Source of the DNA: Clostridia bacterium
GTDB lineage: Bacteria; Bacillota; Clostridia; Christensenellales; Aristaeellaceae
DNA length: 64,000 nucleotides
NCBI GenBank assembly: GCA_017470145.1
Contig: JAFUFB010000013.1
Coordinates: 1 to 64,000 of the forward strand
Direction of reading: 5' to 3'
Positions 9,474 to 18,463 of this stretch are shown here, piece by piece. The position numbers were made by a program, and so were the translations under genes. Positions within the stretch are counted from its first letter, which is position 1; every line of letters starts with the position of its first letter. Under the pieces are notes generated by a model. It saw only the letters and a program-made list of their open reading frames with translations, did no database searches and had not been told where the DNA came from.

Positions 9474-9935
9474 TTACATCTTGTGTTCATCCACCAGCTT
9501 CTGCAGTTCGTCCATGAAGGTGCCCAGATCAGTAAACTTCCGGTACACCGCGGCGAAGCGGACATAGGCTACATCGTTCAAATTTTTCAGCTCCATCATG
9601 ACGATATCGCCGATCTTCTCCGTGGGGATTTCCCCGTCCATGGTGGCGTAGCACTGCTGTTCCACCCGGGCCACGATCTCGTCAATCTCTGGCATGCTGA
9701 CCGGCAGCTTATCGCAGGCGTGGACAATGCCTGCCTTGATCTTCTGGCTGTCGAACATTTCCCGCCGCCCGTCCTTTTTCACGACGAACAGGGGGTTCAT
9801 CTCCACCTTTTCATAGGTGGTAAACCGCCGGCCACAGTTGGTGCACTCCCGCCGGCGCCGAATGCTGTTGCCATCGTCCGTCGGCCGGGAATCGATCACC
9901 TTGCTGTCCGTGCAGCTGCAATATTGGCACCTCAT
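9474..9935 (-). CDS. nrdR: Transcriptional repressor NrdR
   Basis: NrdR (153 residues) represses ribonucleotide reductase genes according to ATP/dATP level. The N-terminal zinc ribbon is complete (MRCQYC...CTNCGRRFTTYE, two CxxC pairs), followed by the ATP-cone (VVKKDGRREMFDSQKI...). The length is typical. Its start overlaps the xylulokinase stop by 4 bases (ATGA), so translation is probably coupled and expression follows the xylB promoter. No nrd genes or NrdR boxes are evident nearby, so its targets lie elsewhere. Confidence 0.95.
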   Translation of the reverse strand: MRCQYCSCTDSKVIDSRPTDDGNSIRRRRECTNCGRRFTTYEKVEMNPLFVVKKDGRREMFDSQKIKAGIVHACDKLPVSMPEIDEIVARVEQQCYATMDGEIPTEKIGDIVMMELKNLNDVAYVRFAAVYRKFTDLGTFMDELQKLVDEHKM

Positions 9936-11461
9936 GCTTCCAATCCTCCCAGCTGCTTGAAGAGCGCCTTATTCGCCGTGTACAGCTGCTGATACAGCGT
10001 GTAAACTTTGGCGTACTTCGGCACGTTCTCCGGGATGGGATCCTGGGCGGGATTGACATGGATCATCTGACGGCAGGCCTCCTGCACGGAGGGATACAAT
10101 CCCGCACCCACGCTGGCCAGAATCGCTACTCCCAGGGCGGGACCCTCGGTGTTCACCGTGGTGGCCACCGGGCAGTTCATCACGTCTGCCAGCATCTGCC
10201 GCCACAGGGGGCTCTTTCCGCCGCCGCCGCAGGCCAGCATCGTCTCCGGTGCAACGCCCATGCCGGCCAAAATATTCAAACAGTCGTTCAGGCTGTAGCT
10301 GACGCCTTCCATCACAGCCCGCAGCAAATCTCGCCGCTGATGCATGGCGCTGAGCCCAAAGAAGATGCCCCGACAGTCGCTGTCCAGATGCGGCGTCCGC
10401 TCGCCCATGAGGTAGGGCGCGTAGATCAGCTTATTGGCGCCGATGGGGCTCTTCGCCGCTTCCTGATTGGTCAGCTCGTAAGGATCCACGCCCATCTGGG
10501 CGGCTGCTTCCTTTTCCGCGGCGCAGAAGGTATCCCGGAACCATTTCAGGCTCAGGCCCGCCGCCTGGGTAACACCCATGACATGCCAAGCCCCTGGCAC
10601 GGCGCAGCAGAAGGTATGCACCCGGCCCTGGGGGTCGATGGCCAGCTTGTCCGTGTGGGCAAAGACCACCCCGCTGGTCCCGATGGTGGTAAAGGCCTTT
10701 CCGTCCTCCACCACGCCGGTTCCCACCGCGGCAGCCGCGTTATCTCCCGCGCCGCCGACCACCAGCGTATTTTCGCTCAAGCCAGTTTTCGCCGCTGCTT
10801 CGGCGGAAATATGCCCCGTCACCTCGCAGCTTTCGTAAACCTTAGCCAGCAGATTCTTGTCGATATCCAAAATTTGCAGCAGTTCATCGCTCCAGCAGCG
10901 GTTCGGCACGTCCAGCATTTGCATACCGCTGGCGTCGGAAACCTCGGTAGCAAAATCCCCCGTCAGCACGTAGCGCACATAATCCTTGGGCAGCAGAATA
11001 TGCTTGCAACGGGCGTAGTTTTCCGGCTCATGATTCCGAACCCAGATCAGCTTGCTCAGGGTGAACCCGGGCAGGGCAGGATTTGCGGTAATCCGGATCA
11101 GGTTTTCGTAGCCAACCTTTTCCGTAATCTCTTCGCATTCCTTCGCCGTCCGCTGATCGCACCAAATGATGGAGGGGCGAATCACCTCTCCCTTTTCATC
11201 CAGCATAACCAGCCCGTGCATCTGGCCGCTGATGCCCAGGGACACCACATCTTCCTTATCAACACCGCTTTGGGTCAACACGGTTTGAATCGTCGCGATG
11301 GCAGCATTAGCCCAATCGGAGGGGAGCTGTTCTGCCCAACCGTTCTGTGGCTGATACATAGGATATTCCACCGTAGCGGAGCAAATCCCCTTCCCTTCCT
11401 GGTCAAAGAGCACCGTTTTCGTTCCAGACGTTCCCAGATCAATTCCCAGTACGTATTTCAT
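9932..11461 (-). CDS. xylB: Xylulokinase (FGGY family carbohydrate kinase)
   Basis: This 509-residue kinase phosphorylates D-xylulose to xylulose 5-phosphate for the pentose phosphate pathway. It opens with the FGGY nucleotide motif MKYVLGIDLGTSGTKT, has ISGQMHGLVMLD, and the second signature VVGGAGDNAAAAVGTG containing the likely catalytic Asp. GVAPETMLACGGGGKSPLWRQMLADV and the tail match XylB closely. The ATG at 11461 fits the family start; an upstream in-frame GTG at 11479 would add six residues. It is first in a two-gene operon with nrdR behind a consensus promoter. No xylose isomerase or sugar transporter is adjacent. Confidence 0.9.
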   Translation of the reverse strand: MKYVLGIDLGTSGTKTVLFDQEGKGICSATVEYPMYQPQNGWAEQLPSDWANAAIATIQTVLTQSGVDKEDVVSLGISGQMHGLVMLDEKGEVIRPSIIWCDQRTAKECEEITEKVGYENLIRITANPALPGFTLSKLIWVRNHEPENYARCKHILLPKDYVRYVLTGDFATEVSDASGMQMLDVPNRCWSDELLQILDIDKNLLAKVYESCEVTGHISAEAAAKTGLSENTLVVGGAGDNAAAAVGTGVVEDGKAFTTIGTSGVVFAHTDKLAIDPQGRVHTFCCAVPGAWHVMGVTQAAGLSLKWFRDTFCAAEKEAAAQMGVDPYELTNQEAAKSPIGANKLIYAPYLMGERTPHLDSDCRGIFFGLSAMHQRRDLLRAVMEGVSYSLNDCLNILAGMGVAPETMLACGGGGKSPLWRQMLADVMNCPVATTVNTEGPALGVAILASVGAGLYPSVQEACRQMIHVNPAQDPIPENVPKYAKVYTLYQQLYTANKALFKQLGGLEA

Positions 11462-11508
11462 TTTTAACCCCCAAAACACAAAATATAGTGGTTCCGTTGC
11501 TGAGTCTC

Positions 11509-11537
11509 ATTATATAGTTGTGGTCTGCCAATGTCAA
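11509..11537 (-). promoter_or_regulatory. Perfect consensus promoter of xylB-nrdR
   Basis: On the minus strand TTGACA (11532-11537) and TATAAT (11509-11514) are separated by exactly 17 bases. This predicts strong vegetative transcription starting near 11502, about 40 bases before the xylB ATG. Confidence 0.92.
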
Positions 11538-11564
11538 GAATAGTTTTTTGCTACATAATTTCTA

Positions 11565-11583
11565 CACAATCTTGTGATATGAT
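11565..11583 (+). promoter_or_regulatory. Candidate extended -10 promoter and palindrome of the copper module
   Basis: TGA-TATGAT (11575-11583) is an extended -10 element 32 bases before the lipoprotein start. A short palindrome, CACAA-TC-TTGTG (11565-11576), abuts it, where a regulator could act. No good -35 is present, which would fit an activated promoter. This is inference only. Confidence 0.4.
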
Positions 11584-11614
11584 CCTGCCATTCACAGAAA
11601 GGAAGTGTGTTTTA

Positions 11615-12088
11615 GTGAAACGTATGAAATCTGTAGCCCTTTTCCTCCTCCTGCTGGCAGCAGCCCTTGTGCTGGTCGGATGCAGTGCCAATTCTGAAAA
11701 GAACGGTGCGAACGATTCAGCCGCCCTGACCTTCAGCTCTGCTGAATTGACCCAGGAGCCCACCTTTGTGGATTGGACCCAGAATGGCACAGCCATGCAG
11801 CTCATTGCCCGAAAGGACGAAGCGGGCACGGTGCGCCTGGCCTTTAACACCTGTCAGTCCTGCGGCGGATCCCCCTATGCCTGGTTTGAATACATTGGCG
11901 ACAACACTTTGCAGTGCCAGAACTGCGGGCTAAAATTCCCCCTGGATACGGTGGGAACCACCAAGGCCGCGGGCTGCAACCCAGTTACCATCATGGATTT
12001 TTCTACGGACGGCGATACGGTGACCGTGCCCCAGAAGGTGCTGGCCGAGAATGCGGAACGGTTTACAAATTGGAAGAAGATTAAGTAA
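11615..12088 (+). CDS. DUF2318 family lipoprotein
   Basis: This 157-residue lipoprotein starts at a GTG with AAAGGAAG about 9 bases upstream. A short basic N-terminus, a Leu/Ala-rich signal and the lipobox LVGC (Cys23) predict anchoring on the outer face of the membrane. The body carries two CxxC pairs (C80/C83 in TCQSCGG and C101/C104 in QCQNCG) and a fifth Cys (C121 in GCNP). This is the DUF2318 metal-site layout; annotated members are sometimes called Fe-S-containing membrane proteins, but the bound metal is uncertain. Its stop overlaps the next start by one base (TAATG). Linkage to copper genes suggests an extracytoplasmic metal-binding role. Confidence 0.8.
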   Translation: MKRMKSVALFLLLLAAALVLVGCSANSEKNGANDSAALTFSSAELTQEPTFVDWTQNGTAMQLIARKDEAGTVRLAFNTCQSCGGSPYAWFEYIGDNTLQCQNCGLKFPLDTVGTTKAAGCNPVTIMDFSTDGDTVTVPQKVLAENAERFTNWKKIK

Positions 12089-13386
12089 TGAGAACGTTAA
12101 AGAAAACCTGGCACATTGCCGGGATGCACTGCCCCCACTGCGAGATCGCCATTCTCCGCGCCGTCAGCAAGCTGGAGGGCATCTCCCAGCCCGAGGCGGA
12201 TTATCGGGCCGGTACTTTGACAGCCCAGTGGATGGAGAACCTGCTGTCGGAGGAGAAGCTGGCGGAATGCATCTCGGAAGCCGGCTATGAACTGAAACTT
12301 GAAAAGCAAAGCGCTCCCCGCAGAATGCTGACCCTGCTGTGTACACTGCTGGCCCTTGTGGCGCTGTTTCTGCTGTTCGCGGTTACTCCCCTGGAGGGCA
12401 TGCTCAGCTCCTTCCCCACGGCCCGTGCGGGCATGAGCCTGGGGGCGCTGTTTGTGGTGGGCCTGCTTACCTCCCTCCACTGCGTAGCTATGTGCGGTGG
12501 GATCAATTTGGCCCAGAGCGCCGCTTCCGCTCAATCAGGCGGGAAAATCAGCGCATCGAACATCCAATACAACGCGGGGCGCTTCATCTCCTATACTGTG
12601 GTTGGTGGGATTGTCGGCGCCTTGGGTTCTGTTTTGCGCATTAGCACAGCAGTGCAGTCAGGTATCCAGATCGTCGCGGCTGTATTCATGGTTTTGATGG
12701 CGCTGAACATGCTGGATATCGGTGGATGGAAAGCCATGATGCCTACCCTGCCCGTGGAGCTACGGGCTCGACTGCTGGGAAAGCGGAGGAACTCTTCCCT
12801 GTGGATCGGACTGATCAACGGCCTTATGCCCTGCGGCCCCTTGCAGGCCATGCAGCTATATGCCCTATCCACGGGCAGCTGGTATATGGGCGCCCTGTCC
12901 ATGGCCAGCTTCTGTCTGGGAACCATTCCGCTGATGCTGGGTTTCGGCCTGGTCAGCGGCCGGCTGAACAAACGCTTCGCCAAGCCCATGCGGATTGCCT
13001 CCGGCACTCTGGTGCTGGTGATGGGCATGGCCATGCTGACCAGAGGCCTATCCCTTTCCGGCGTTCAGTTAAACCTGTCTTCCCAACTGACGCAGGTGGA
13101 CGCGGCTGTTGTGGAGGAGGGTTATCAAACCGTCTCCTCCGAGCTGGATTGGCGGGGATACCCGGATATCACCGTAAAGGCGAATGTGCCTGTTCACTGG
13201 GTGATTCACGCGGATGAAGGCAAAATTACTGGCTGTAATAACGAAATGGTCATTCCTGGATTGAACCTGCGCGTTCCTTTACAGGAAGGAGACAACGTGG
13301 TAGAATTTACAGCTGCTCAACCCGGCGTAATCCCATACACCTGTTGGATGGGCATGCTTCATGGGTCGATTACTGTGGAAGAATAA
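12088..13386 (+). CDS. HMA - SafE/TauE membrane protein - cupredoxin-like fusion
   Basis: This 432-residue protein has three parts. Residues 1-70 are a heavy-metal-associated domain with GMHCPHC (C15, C18). Residues 83-325 form the SafE/UreH-like membrane core, with HCVAMCGG (131-138) and NGLMPCGPLQ (244-253), paired Cys/Met motifs of the copper-linked branch. Residues 340-432 form a cupredoxin-like domain whose C-terminal loop YTCWMGMLHG (417-426) supplies Cys, Met and His ligand candidates. The layout suggests copper passing from a cytoplasmic HMA domain through the membrane core to an external copper site, or the reverse. Direction of transport cannot be read from sequence. It sits between DUF2318 and copA in one operon. 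Confidence 0.85.
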   Translation: MRTLKKTWHIAGMHCPHCEIAILRAVSKLEGISQPEADYRAGTLTAQWMENLLSEEKLAECISEAGYELKLEKQSAPRRMLTLLCTLLALVALFLLFAVTPLEGMLSSFPTARAGMSLGALFVVGLLTSLHCVAMCGGINLAQSAASAQSGGKISASNIQYNAGRFISYTVVGGIVGALGSVLRISTAVQSGIQIVAAVFMVLMALNMLDIGGWKAMMPTLPVELRARLLGKRRNSSLWIGLINGLMPCGPLQAMQLYALSTGSWYMGALSMASFCLGTIPLMLGFGLVSGRLNKRFAKPMRIASGTLVLVMGMAMLTRGLSLSGVQLNLSSQLTQVDAAVVEEGYQTVSSELDWRGYPDITVKANVPVHWVIHADEGKITGCNNEMVIPGLNLRVPLQEGDNVVEFTAAQPGVIPYTCWMGMLHGSITVEE

Positions 13387-13404
13387 CAGAGGAGATATAT
13401 ATTT

Positions 13405-15948
13405 ATGGAACAATATATTGTTACTGGCATGAGCTGTGCCGCGTGCCAGGCCCGCGTGGAAAAAGCGGTTAGCAAGGTGCCGGGCGTGACCAATTGCTCT
13501 GTCAGCCTGCTGACGAACTCCATGGGCGTAGAGGGCTCCGTCTCTGCCCAGGCCATCATCAGCGCGGTGGAGGAGGCAGGATACGGCGCCTCCTTGAAAT
13601 CCACCGCGAAGGCCGCGGAATCCAGCGCCTCAGCGGAGGAGGAAGCCTTGAAGGATCGGGAGACGCCGATTCTGAAGAAGAGACTCATTGCTTCTATTTT
13701 TCTGCTGATCCCGCTGCTTTATCTTTCCATGGGCCATATGATGTGGGGCTGGCCGCTGCCGGCCTGGTTCGATGGCAACCATGTAGCCATGGGGATGGTG
13801 CAGCTGGTGCTGACAGGGTTGATCATGGTGATCAATCAGAAATTCTTCGTCAGCGGATTCAAAGCGCTGTGGCATCGGGCGCCTAATATGGACAGCCTGG
13901 TGGCCCTGGGCGCTTCCGCTTCCTTCTTGTGGAGCCTCTATGTCCTCTTCGCCATGACCAGGGCGGTGGTGGATGGAAACGAAGCGGCGGTCATGACCTA
14001 TATGATGGATTTCTACTTCGAATCCGCCGCTACGATTTTGACCCTGATCACCGTGGGCAAGATGCTGGAAGCCCGCGCCAAGGGAAAGACCACTGACGCC
14101 TTAAAGGGGCTCATGAATTTAGCTCCCAAGACCGCCGTTTTGCTGCGGGACGGGGTTGAGGTCGAAGTGCCCATCGCACAGGTGAAGCAAGGTGACATCT
14201 TTGTTGTTCGCCCTGGCGACAGCATCCCGGTGGATGGCGTCATCATTGAAGGCAGCAGCGCCGTCAACGAAGCCGCGCTGACGGGGGAAAGCGTGCCGGC
14301 GGATAAGCTTGTCGGGGATACCGTTTCCGCGGCCACCGTGAATCAATCTGGATTCCTGAAATGCCAGGCCACCCGGGTGGGCGAAGATACTACCCTGAGC
14401 CAGATTATCCGCATGGTCAGCGATGCGGCCGCCACCAAGGCGCCCATTGCCAAGATCGCGGACAAGGTTTCCGGCATTTTCGTTCCGGTCGTTATCGGAA
14501 TCGCCATTGTGACTGCGCTGGTGTGGTTGCTGGTGGGCAAAGAAACGGGCTATGCCCTGGCGCGTGGCATATCTGTATTGGTCATTTCCTGCCCCTGTGC
14601 CCTTGGTCTGGCGACCCCTGTGGCCATCATGGTTGGCAATGGCGTAGGCGCGAAAAACGGAATTTTGTTTAAAACCGCCGCTTCCCTGGAGGAAACGGGT
14701 CGAGTACAAATCGTAGCCCTGGACAAGACCGGAACCATTACCCAGGGCGAACCCCGGGTGACCGATCTGTGCCCCGCCGCCGGGTATGACGAAAAAACGC
14801 TTCTGACTTTGGCCGCCTCCGTGGAACAGCTCAGCGAGCATCCCCTGGCCAAGGCGATTCTTTGGGAGGCTCAGGATCAAAATCTTCCCCTGGAAAAAGC
14901 AACTGATTTTGAGGCGCTGCCGGGCAATGGTATTCGCGCTGCTGTCAACCGGGGAAAGATTATCGGCGGCAGCCTGTCCTACATTCGCTCCCAAATTCAG
15001 CTTCCGGATGATGTGGCTCAAAGAGCGAATCAGCTTTCTGAGCAGGGAAAGACTCCCCTGCTGTTCAGTCTGAACGGTCAGCTGATCGGTATGATCGCTG
15101 TCGCGGACGTGATCAAGGAAGACAGCCCCCAAGCCATTGCGGAGCTGCGGAGCATGGGTGTTCGCGTAGTCATGCTGACGGGTGATAATGAGCGGACTGC
15201 CAAGGCGATTGGTCAACAGGCCGGTGTGGACGAAGTCATTGCCGGTGTGTTGCCGGATGGCAAGGAGCAGGTGATTCGTCAGCTGCAGGAAAAAGGCAAG
15301 GTCGCCATGGTGGGCGACGGCATCAATGACGCCCCTGCTTTAACCCGGGCCGATATGGGCATTGCAATTGGCGCTGGAACGGATATTGCCATTGACGCGG
15401 CGGATGTGGTGCTGATGAAGAGCCGTCTGTCCGATGTGCCTGCTGCGATACGGCTCAGCCGGGCTACGCTGCGGAACATCCATCAGAACCTCTTCTGGGC
15501 GTTCATTTACAATGTGATCGGGATTCCGCTGGCTGCGGGTGTCTTTATTACCCTTTTTGGCTGGACCCTGAATCCCATGTTCGGAGCCGCCGCTATGAGC
15601 CTCAGCAGCTTCTGCGTTGTCAGCAATGCCTTGCGCTTGAACTTTGTCCGCCTCCGGGGAAAGAATGATCAGCAGGTTTCACAGCCGGCTGTCGAGATGA
15701 AAACCACTGCGGCGGTCCCAGCCCCCCAGGTTCAGATGGAGGTCAGCATCGAAGGCATGATGTGCGAGCACTGCGAAGCACGGATTAAAAAGGCAATTGA
15801 GTCCATTCCTGGCGTCATTAGTGCTTCGGCTGATCATCAGACGGGAAAGGCGACCGTAAAAGCCGAGAGACCGATCGAGGAAACTGCGCTGAAGCAGGCC
15901 GTGGAAGCGGCGGATTATCAGTTCACTGGCTGCGCGGTGATTGCATAA
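13405..15948 (+). CDS. copA: Copper-translocating P1B-type ATPase
   Basis: This 847-residue ATPase moves Cu(I) across the membrane. The N-terminal HMA has MSCAAC (M9-C14). The core has TGES (293-296), the transmembrane ISCPCALG metal site (C396, C398), the phosphorylated D440 in DKTGT, HP in SEHPLAKA, and GDGINDAPAL. The Asn/Tyr pair (FIYN) in TM7 and MSLSS in TM8 are those of Cu(I) P1B-1 pumps. Unusually, a second HMA domain with GMMCEHC (C787, C790) sits at the extreme C-terminus (about 776-847) after a Pro/Ala linker. An exporting role is usual for CopA. It is third in the copper operon, 18 bases after the SafE fusion. Confidence 0.95.
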   Translation: MEQYIVTGMSCAACQARVEKAVSKVPGVTNCSVSLLTNSMGVEGSVSAQAIISAVEEAGYGASLKSTAKAAESSASAEEEALKDRETPILKKRLIASIFLLIPLLYLSMGHMMWGWPLPAWFDGNHVAMGMVQLVLTGLIMVINQKFFVSGFKALWHRAPNMDSLVALGASASFLWSLYVLFAMTRAVVDGNEAAVMTYMMDFYFESAATILTLITVGKMLEARAKGKTTDALKGLMNLAPKTAVLLRDGVEVEVPIAQVKQGDIFVVRPGDSIPVDGVIIEGSSAVNEAALTGESVPADKLVGDTVSAATVNQSGFLKCQATRVGEDTTLSQIIRMVSDAAATKAPIAKIADKVSGIFVPVVIGIAIVTALVWLLVGKETGYALARGISVLVISCPCALGLATPVAIMVGNGVGAKNGILFKTAASLEETGRVQIVALDKTGTITQGEPRVTDLCPAAGYDEKTLLTLAASVEQLSEHPLAKAILWEAQDQNLPLEKATDFEALPGNGIRAAVNRGKIIGGSLSYIRSQIQLPDDVAQRANQLSEQGKTPLLFSLNGQLIGMIAVADVIKEDSPQAIAELRSMGVRVVMLTGDNERTAKAIGQQAGVDEVIAGVLPDGKEQVIRQLQEKGKVAMVGDGINDAPALTRADMGIAIGAGTDIAIDAADVVLMKSRLSDVPAAIRLSRATLRNIHQNLFWAFIYNVIGIPLAAGVFITLFGWTLNPMFGAAAMSLSSFCVVSNALRLNFVRLRGKNDQQVSQPAVEMKTTAAVPAPQVQMEVSIEGMMCEHCEARIKKAIESIPGVISASADHQTGKATVKAERPIEETALKQAVEAADYQFTGCAVIA

Positions 15949-15963
15949 GGAAGGGCAGAAACC

Positions 15964-16389
15964 ATGAAGTATTTTCGGAAATCCTTACTCCTGTTGCTGG
16001 CGGGGATCTTGCTGTTGAGCATCTCAGCCTTCGGTATGGCCTCTGCCACCGATGCGCTTTCCCCCAGGGAGATCACAGCCGTTGAGTTGATCGACCTCCT
16101 GTACGGCAATACGGACAGTAACTATATCGGGGAGATAATCCGGGTAGAAGGCTTTTTTAGCCCGGAAACTTACGAAATGGAGGGCCTCCCCTATTATGAT
16201 CTGGTGATTGTAGAGCCCAATTCCTGCTGCGCGGAAGCGGTGCCGTATACGATGAACCCAGATATTACAGAATTTCCGGCCTATGGAACGCCGATTCAAC
16301 TGATCGGAACGCTGGAAGAAGTAGAGGTCGATGGCGAGTTCTCCGTAAGGATTCAAAACGCGATTATTTCCTGGGAGCAGGCCCTATGA
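15964..16389 (+). CDS. Small exported protein of unknown function, possible OB-fold
   Basis: This 141-residue protein has a clear Sec signal (basic start, Leu-rich core, ASA-T cleavage near residue 28). The mature part contains GEIIRVEGFF, a NSCCAEA pair (C88, C89), and TPIQLIGTLEEVEVDGEFSVRI. The strand pattern and vicinal cysteines recall the C-terminal OB-like domain of TIGR03943/YcgQ-type proteins, but this is weak. It could bind a metal through C88-C89. It lies 15 bases after copA and overlaps the response-regulator start by 4 bases, so it is part of the copper operon. Confidence 0.65.
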   Translation: MKYFRKSLLLLLAGILLLSISAFGMASATDALSPREITAVELIDLLYGNTDSNYIGEIIRVEGFFSPETYEMEGLPYYDLVIVEPNSCCAEAVPYTMNPDITEFPAYGTPIQLIGTLEEVEVDGEFSVRIQNAIISWEQAL

Positions 16390-17069
16390 ACATTCTGATC
16401 ATTGATGATGAAAAAATGATCCGGGAATCCATCGTAGCTTTCCTGGAACATCAAAACTATTCCTGCTTCTCCGCGCCTAACGGCGCGGAGGGGCTTTTGC
16501 TGTTTGATCAAAACAGGATTGATTGTATCATTCTGGATCTCATGCTGCCGGATATGAGCGGCGAAGAAACTTGCAAAATCATCCGAAAGAAATCCGATGT
16601 TCCGATCATTATGCTGACAGCGAAAAGCATGGAAGTGGATCTGTTGAACGGTTTTTCGTTAGGCGCGGATGATTATATGGTGAAGCCCTTCAGCCTGAAG
16701 GAGCTATCCGCCCGCGTAGCGGCTGTGATTCATCGCTGGCAAGGGCGTCTGGTCCAGGAGGCGGAGATTCATCTGGGAGAGCTGACCATGGATGAGGATT
16801 CCCATACCCTGATGAAAAAAGGGACTCCGATTGACTTAACCCCTGTGGAATGGCGAATTCTGTATGTGCTCATGAAAAACAAACAGAAGGTTTTTCAGCG
16901 GGAGGAATTGATCGAAGCTGCTTTCGGAATCACCTATGATGGCTTTGATCGCGCGATTGATACCCATATCAAGAATTTACGAAAAAAAATAGAGGATGAT
17001 CCCCGGAATCCGGTCTATATTCTTACAGTCTATGGTTTGGGATACAGAATGGGGGGAGGTAAGCCATGA
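16386..17069 (+). CDS. OmpR/PhoB-family response regulator of the copper module
   Basis: This 227-residue regulator has a receiver domain with the acidic pair D7-D8, phospho-acceptor D51 in ILDLMLPD, the MLTAKS switch Thr and VKPFS Lys. A winged-helix DNA-binding domain follows, ending GLGYRMGGG. It overlaps the exported protein by 4 bases and the kinase by 4 bases. Location within the copper operon suggests autoregulation of this operon in response to copper or envelope stress (inference). No CsoR or CopY is seen in the window. Confidence 0.93.
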   Translation: MNILIIDDEKMIRESIVAFLEHQNYSCFSAPNGAEGLLLFDQNRIDCIILDLMLPDMSGEETCKIIRKKSDVPIIMLTAKSMEVDLLNGFSLGADDYMVKPFSLKELSARVAAVIHRWQGRLVQEAEIHLGELTMDEDSHTLMKKGTPIDLTPVEWRILYVLMKNKQKVFQREELIEAAFGITYDGFDRAIDTHIKNLRKKIEDDPRNPVYILTVYGLGYRMGGGKP

Positions 17070-18463
17070 AGAAAAGCCTTCGGTTTCAGCTGTCCTTCAG
17101 CAGTGCGCTGCTCGTTCTATTAACGGTCTGTATCATTGCGCTGTCCGCTCATTTTTCCATTCAACGCCAGTTTGATCAATACATTATGGAGCGTCAGGCC
17201 GCCCATGCGGCTTCTCTGGCGGAATCCATCATCTCCCAATATGACGCTCAGCAGGATCGCTGGAATCTGGACTATCTGCACGGTTTTGGTATGTACGCCC
17301 TGAGCGACGGCTACATCATGAAGGTATATGACGCCTCCGGCGCTTCAGTCTGGGATGCTGAAAACCACGATATGACACTATGCCATGGCATCATGGAATC
17401 CATCTGGACCAAAATGCATCAACAAAAGCCGGATACCAATGTATCCTTAATCACCGACACCATCAATCTCTCGATGGACGACGGCATGGTGATTGGCCAT
17501 GTGGAGGTGCAGTATTACAGCCCCAATTATGCCCGGGAAAGCGACTTTGGTTTTCTGGAAGCCCTGGATCATCTGCTGATCTTCGCTGCCATCGCTTCGC
17601 TGGTGATCGCGGTAGCGTTGGGCCTGTGGATGGCCCGGGGCATCGCCAAGCCGATTACGGATGCGACCCAAGCTGCGCGAGAGATTTCCAATGGTTATTA
17701 TGATGCCCGCATCCCGCCGCATAGCGGATCCGCGGAGCTGTCCACCCTGACCTCCGCGGTCAATCAAATGGCGCAGGACCTGGAAAGTCAGGAGGAGCGA
17801 AAGCGCCGTCTGACCACGGATGTAGCGCATGAGCTGCGCACGCCGATTACCAACATCTCCTCCTATCTGGAGGCGATGGCGGAAGGCATCTGGGAACCGA
17901 CGCCGGAGCGCCTGACGGAATGTCACCAAGAGGCACAGCGAATTGCGGGGATTGTGAGCCAGCTGGAGACGCTCCATCGCAGCGAGGATCAGAGCGCCGT
18001 TGTTACGAAATCAGAGCTTCACCTTCGTTCCTTGTGTGAATCGGTGGCATCCACCTTTGCCCGCCCGATGGAAGAACGAAAGATAAAATGCGACATAGAG
18101 GGCGAGGATTTGATCCTGCGAACAGATGGCGACAAGCTGCGCCAGATCCTGATCAATTTGCTTTCCAATGCCATCAAGTATTCCCCGGACGGGACAAGAA
18201 TAAAAATATCCCTCTCCCAGAGCGAAAAAAACGCCCAAATCCGCGTCGCGGATCAGGGCATAGGCATTCCGCCAGCGGAACAGGCCTTGATTTTCGAGCG
18301 ATTTTATCGCACGGATCTTTCCCGCTCCAGGGAGACCGGCGGCGCCGGCATCGGCCTGGCGATCACAAAGGCCTTGATGGAACAACTGGGAGGAAGGATT
18401 TCAGTGGTAAGCCAGGAGAACGAAGGGAGCGTATTTACGGTATCCCTCCCGCTTTTAGGATAA
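17066..18463 (+). CDS. Membrane sensor histidine kinase of the copper module
   Basis: This 465-residue kinase has two membrane segments (about 9-30 and 168-190), an external domain between them, a HAMP linker (190-245), HisKA with H255 in DVAHELRTP, and HATPase_c motifs NLLSNAIKYSP, DQGIGIP and GAGIGLAI. The external domain has a stretch rich in potential soft-metal ligands: H101, M103, C106, H107, M110, M117 and H118. That fits copper or silver sensing but is not proof, since similar HDMxxC stretches occur in other Firmicutes kinases. Its last nine bases overlap the convergent rluB stop. Confidence 0.9.
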   Translation: MKKSLRFQLSFSSALLVLLTVCIIALSAHFSIQRQFDQYIMERQAAHAASLAESIISQYDAQQDRWNLDYLHGFGMYALSDGYIMKVYDASGASVWDAENHDMTLCHGIMESIWTKMHQQKPDTNVSLITDTINLSMDDGMVIGHVEVQYYSPNYARESDFGFLEALDHLLIFAAIASLVIAVALGLWMARGIAKPITDATQAAREISNGYYDARIPPHSGSAELSTLTSAVNQMAQDLESQEERKRRLTTDVAHELRTPITNISSYLEAMAEGIWEPTPERLTECHQEAQRIAGIVSQLETLHRSEDQSAVVTKSELHLRSLCESVASTFARPMEERKIKCDIEGEDLILRTDGDKLRQILINLLSNAIKYSPDGTRIKISLSQSEKNAQIRVADQGIGIPPAEQALIFERFYRTDLSRSRETGGAGIGLAITKALMEQLGGRISVVSQENEGSVFTVSLPLLG

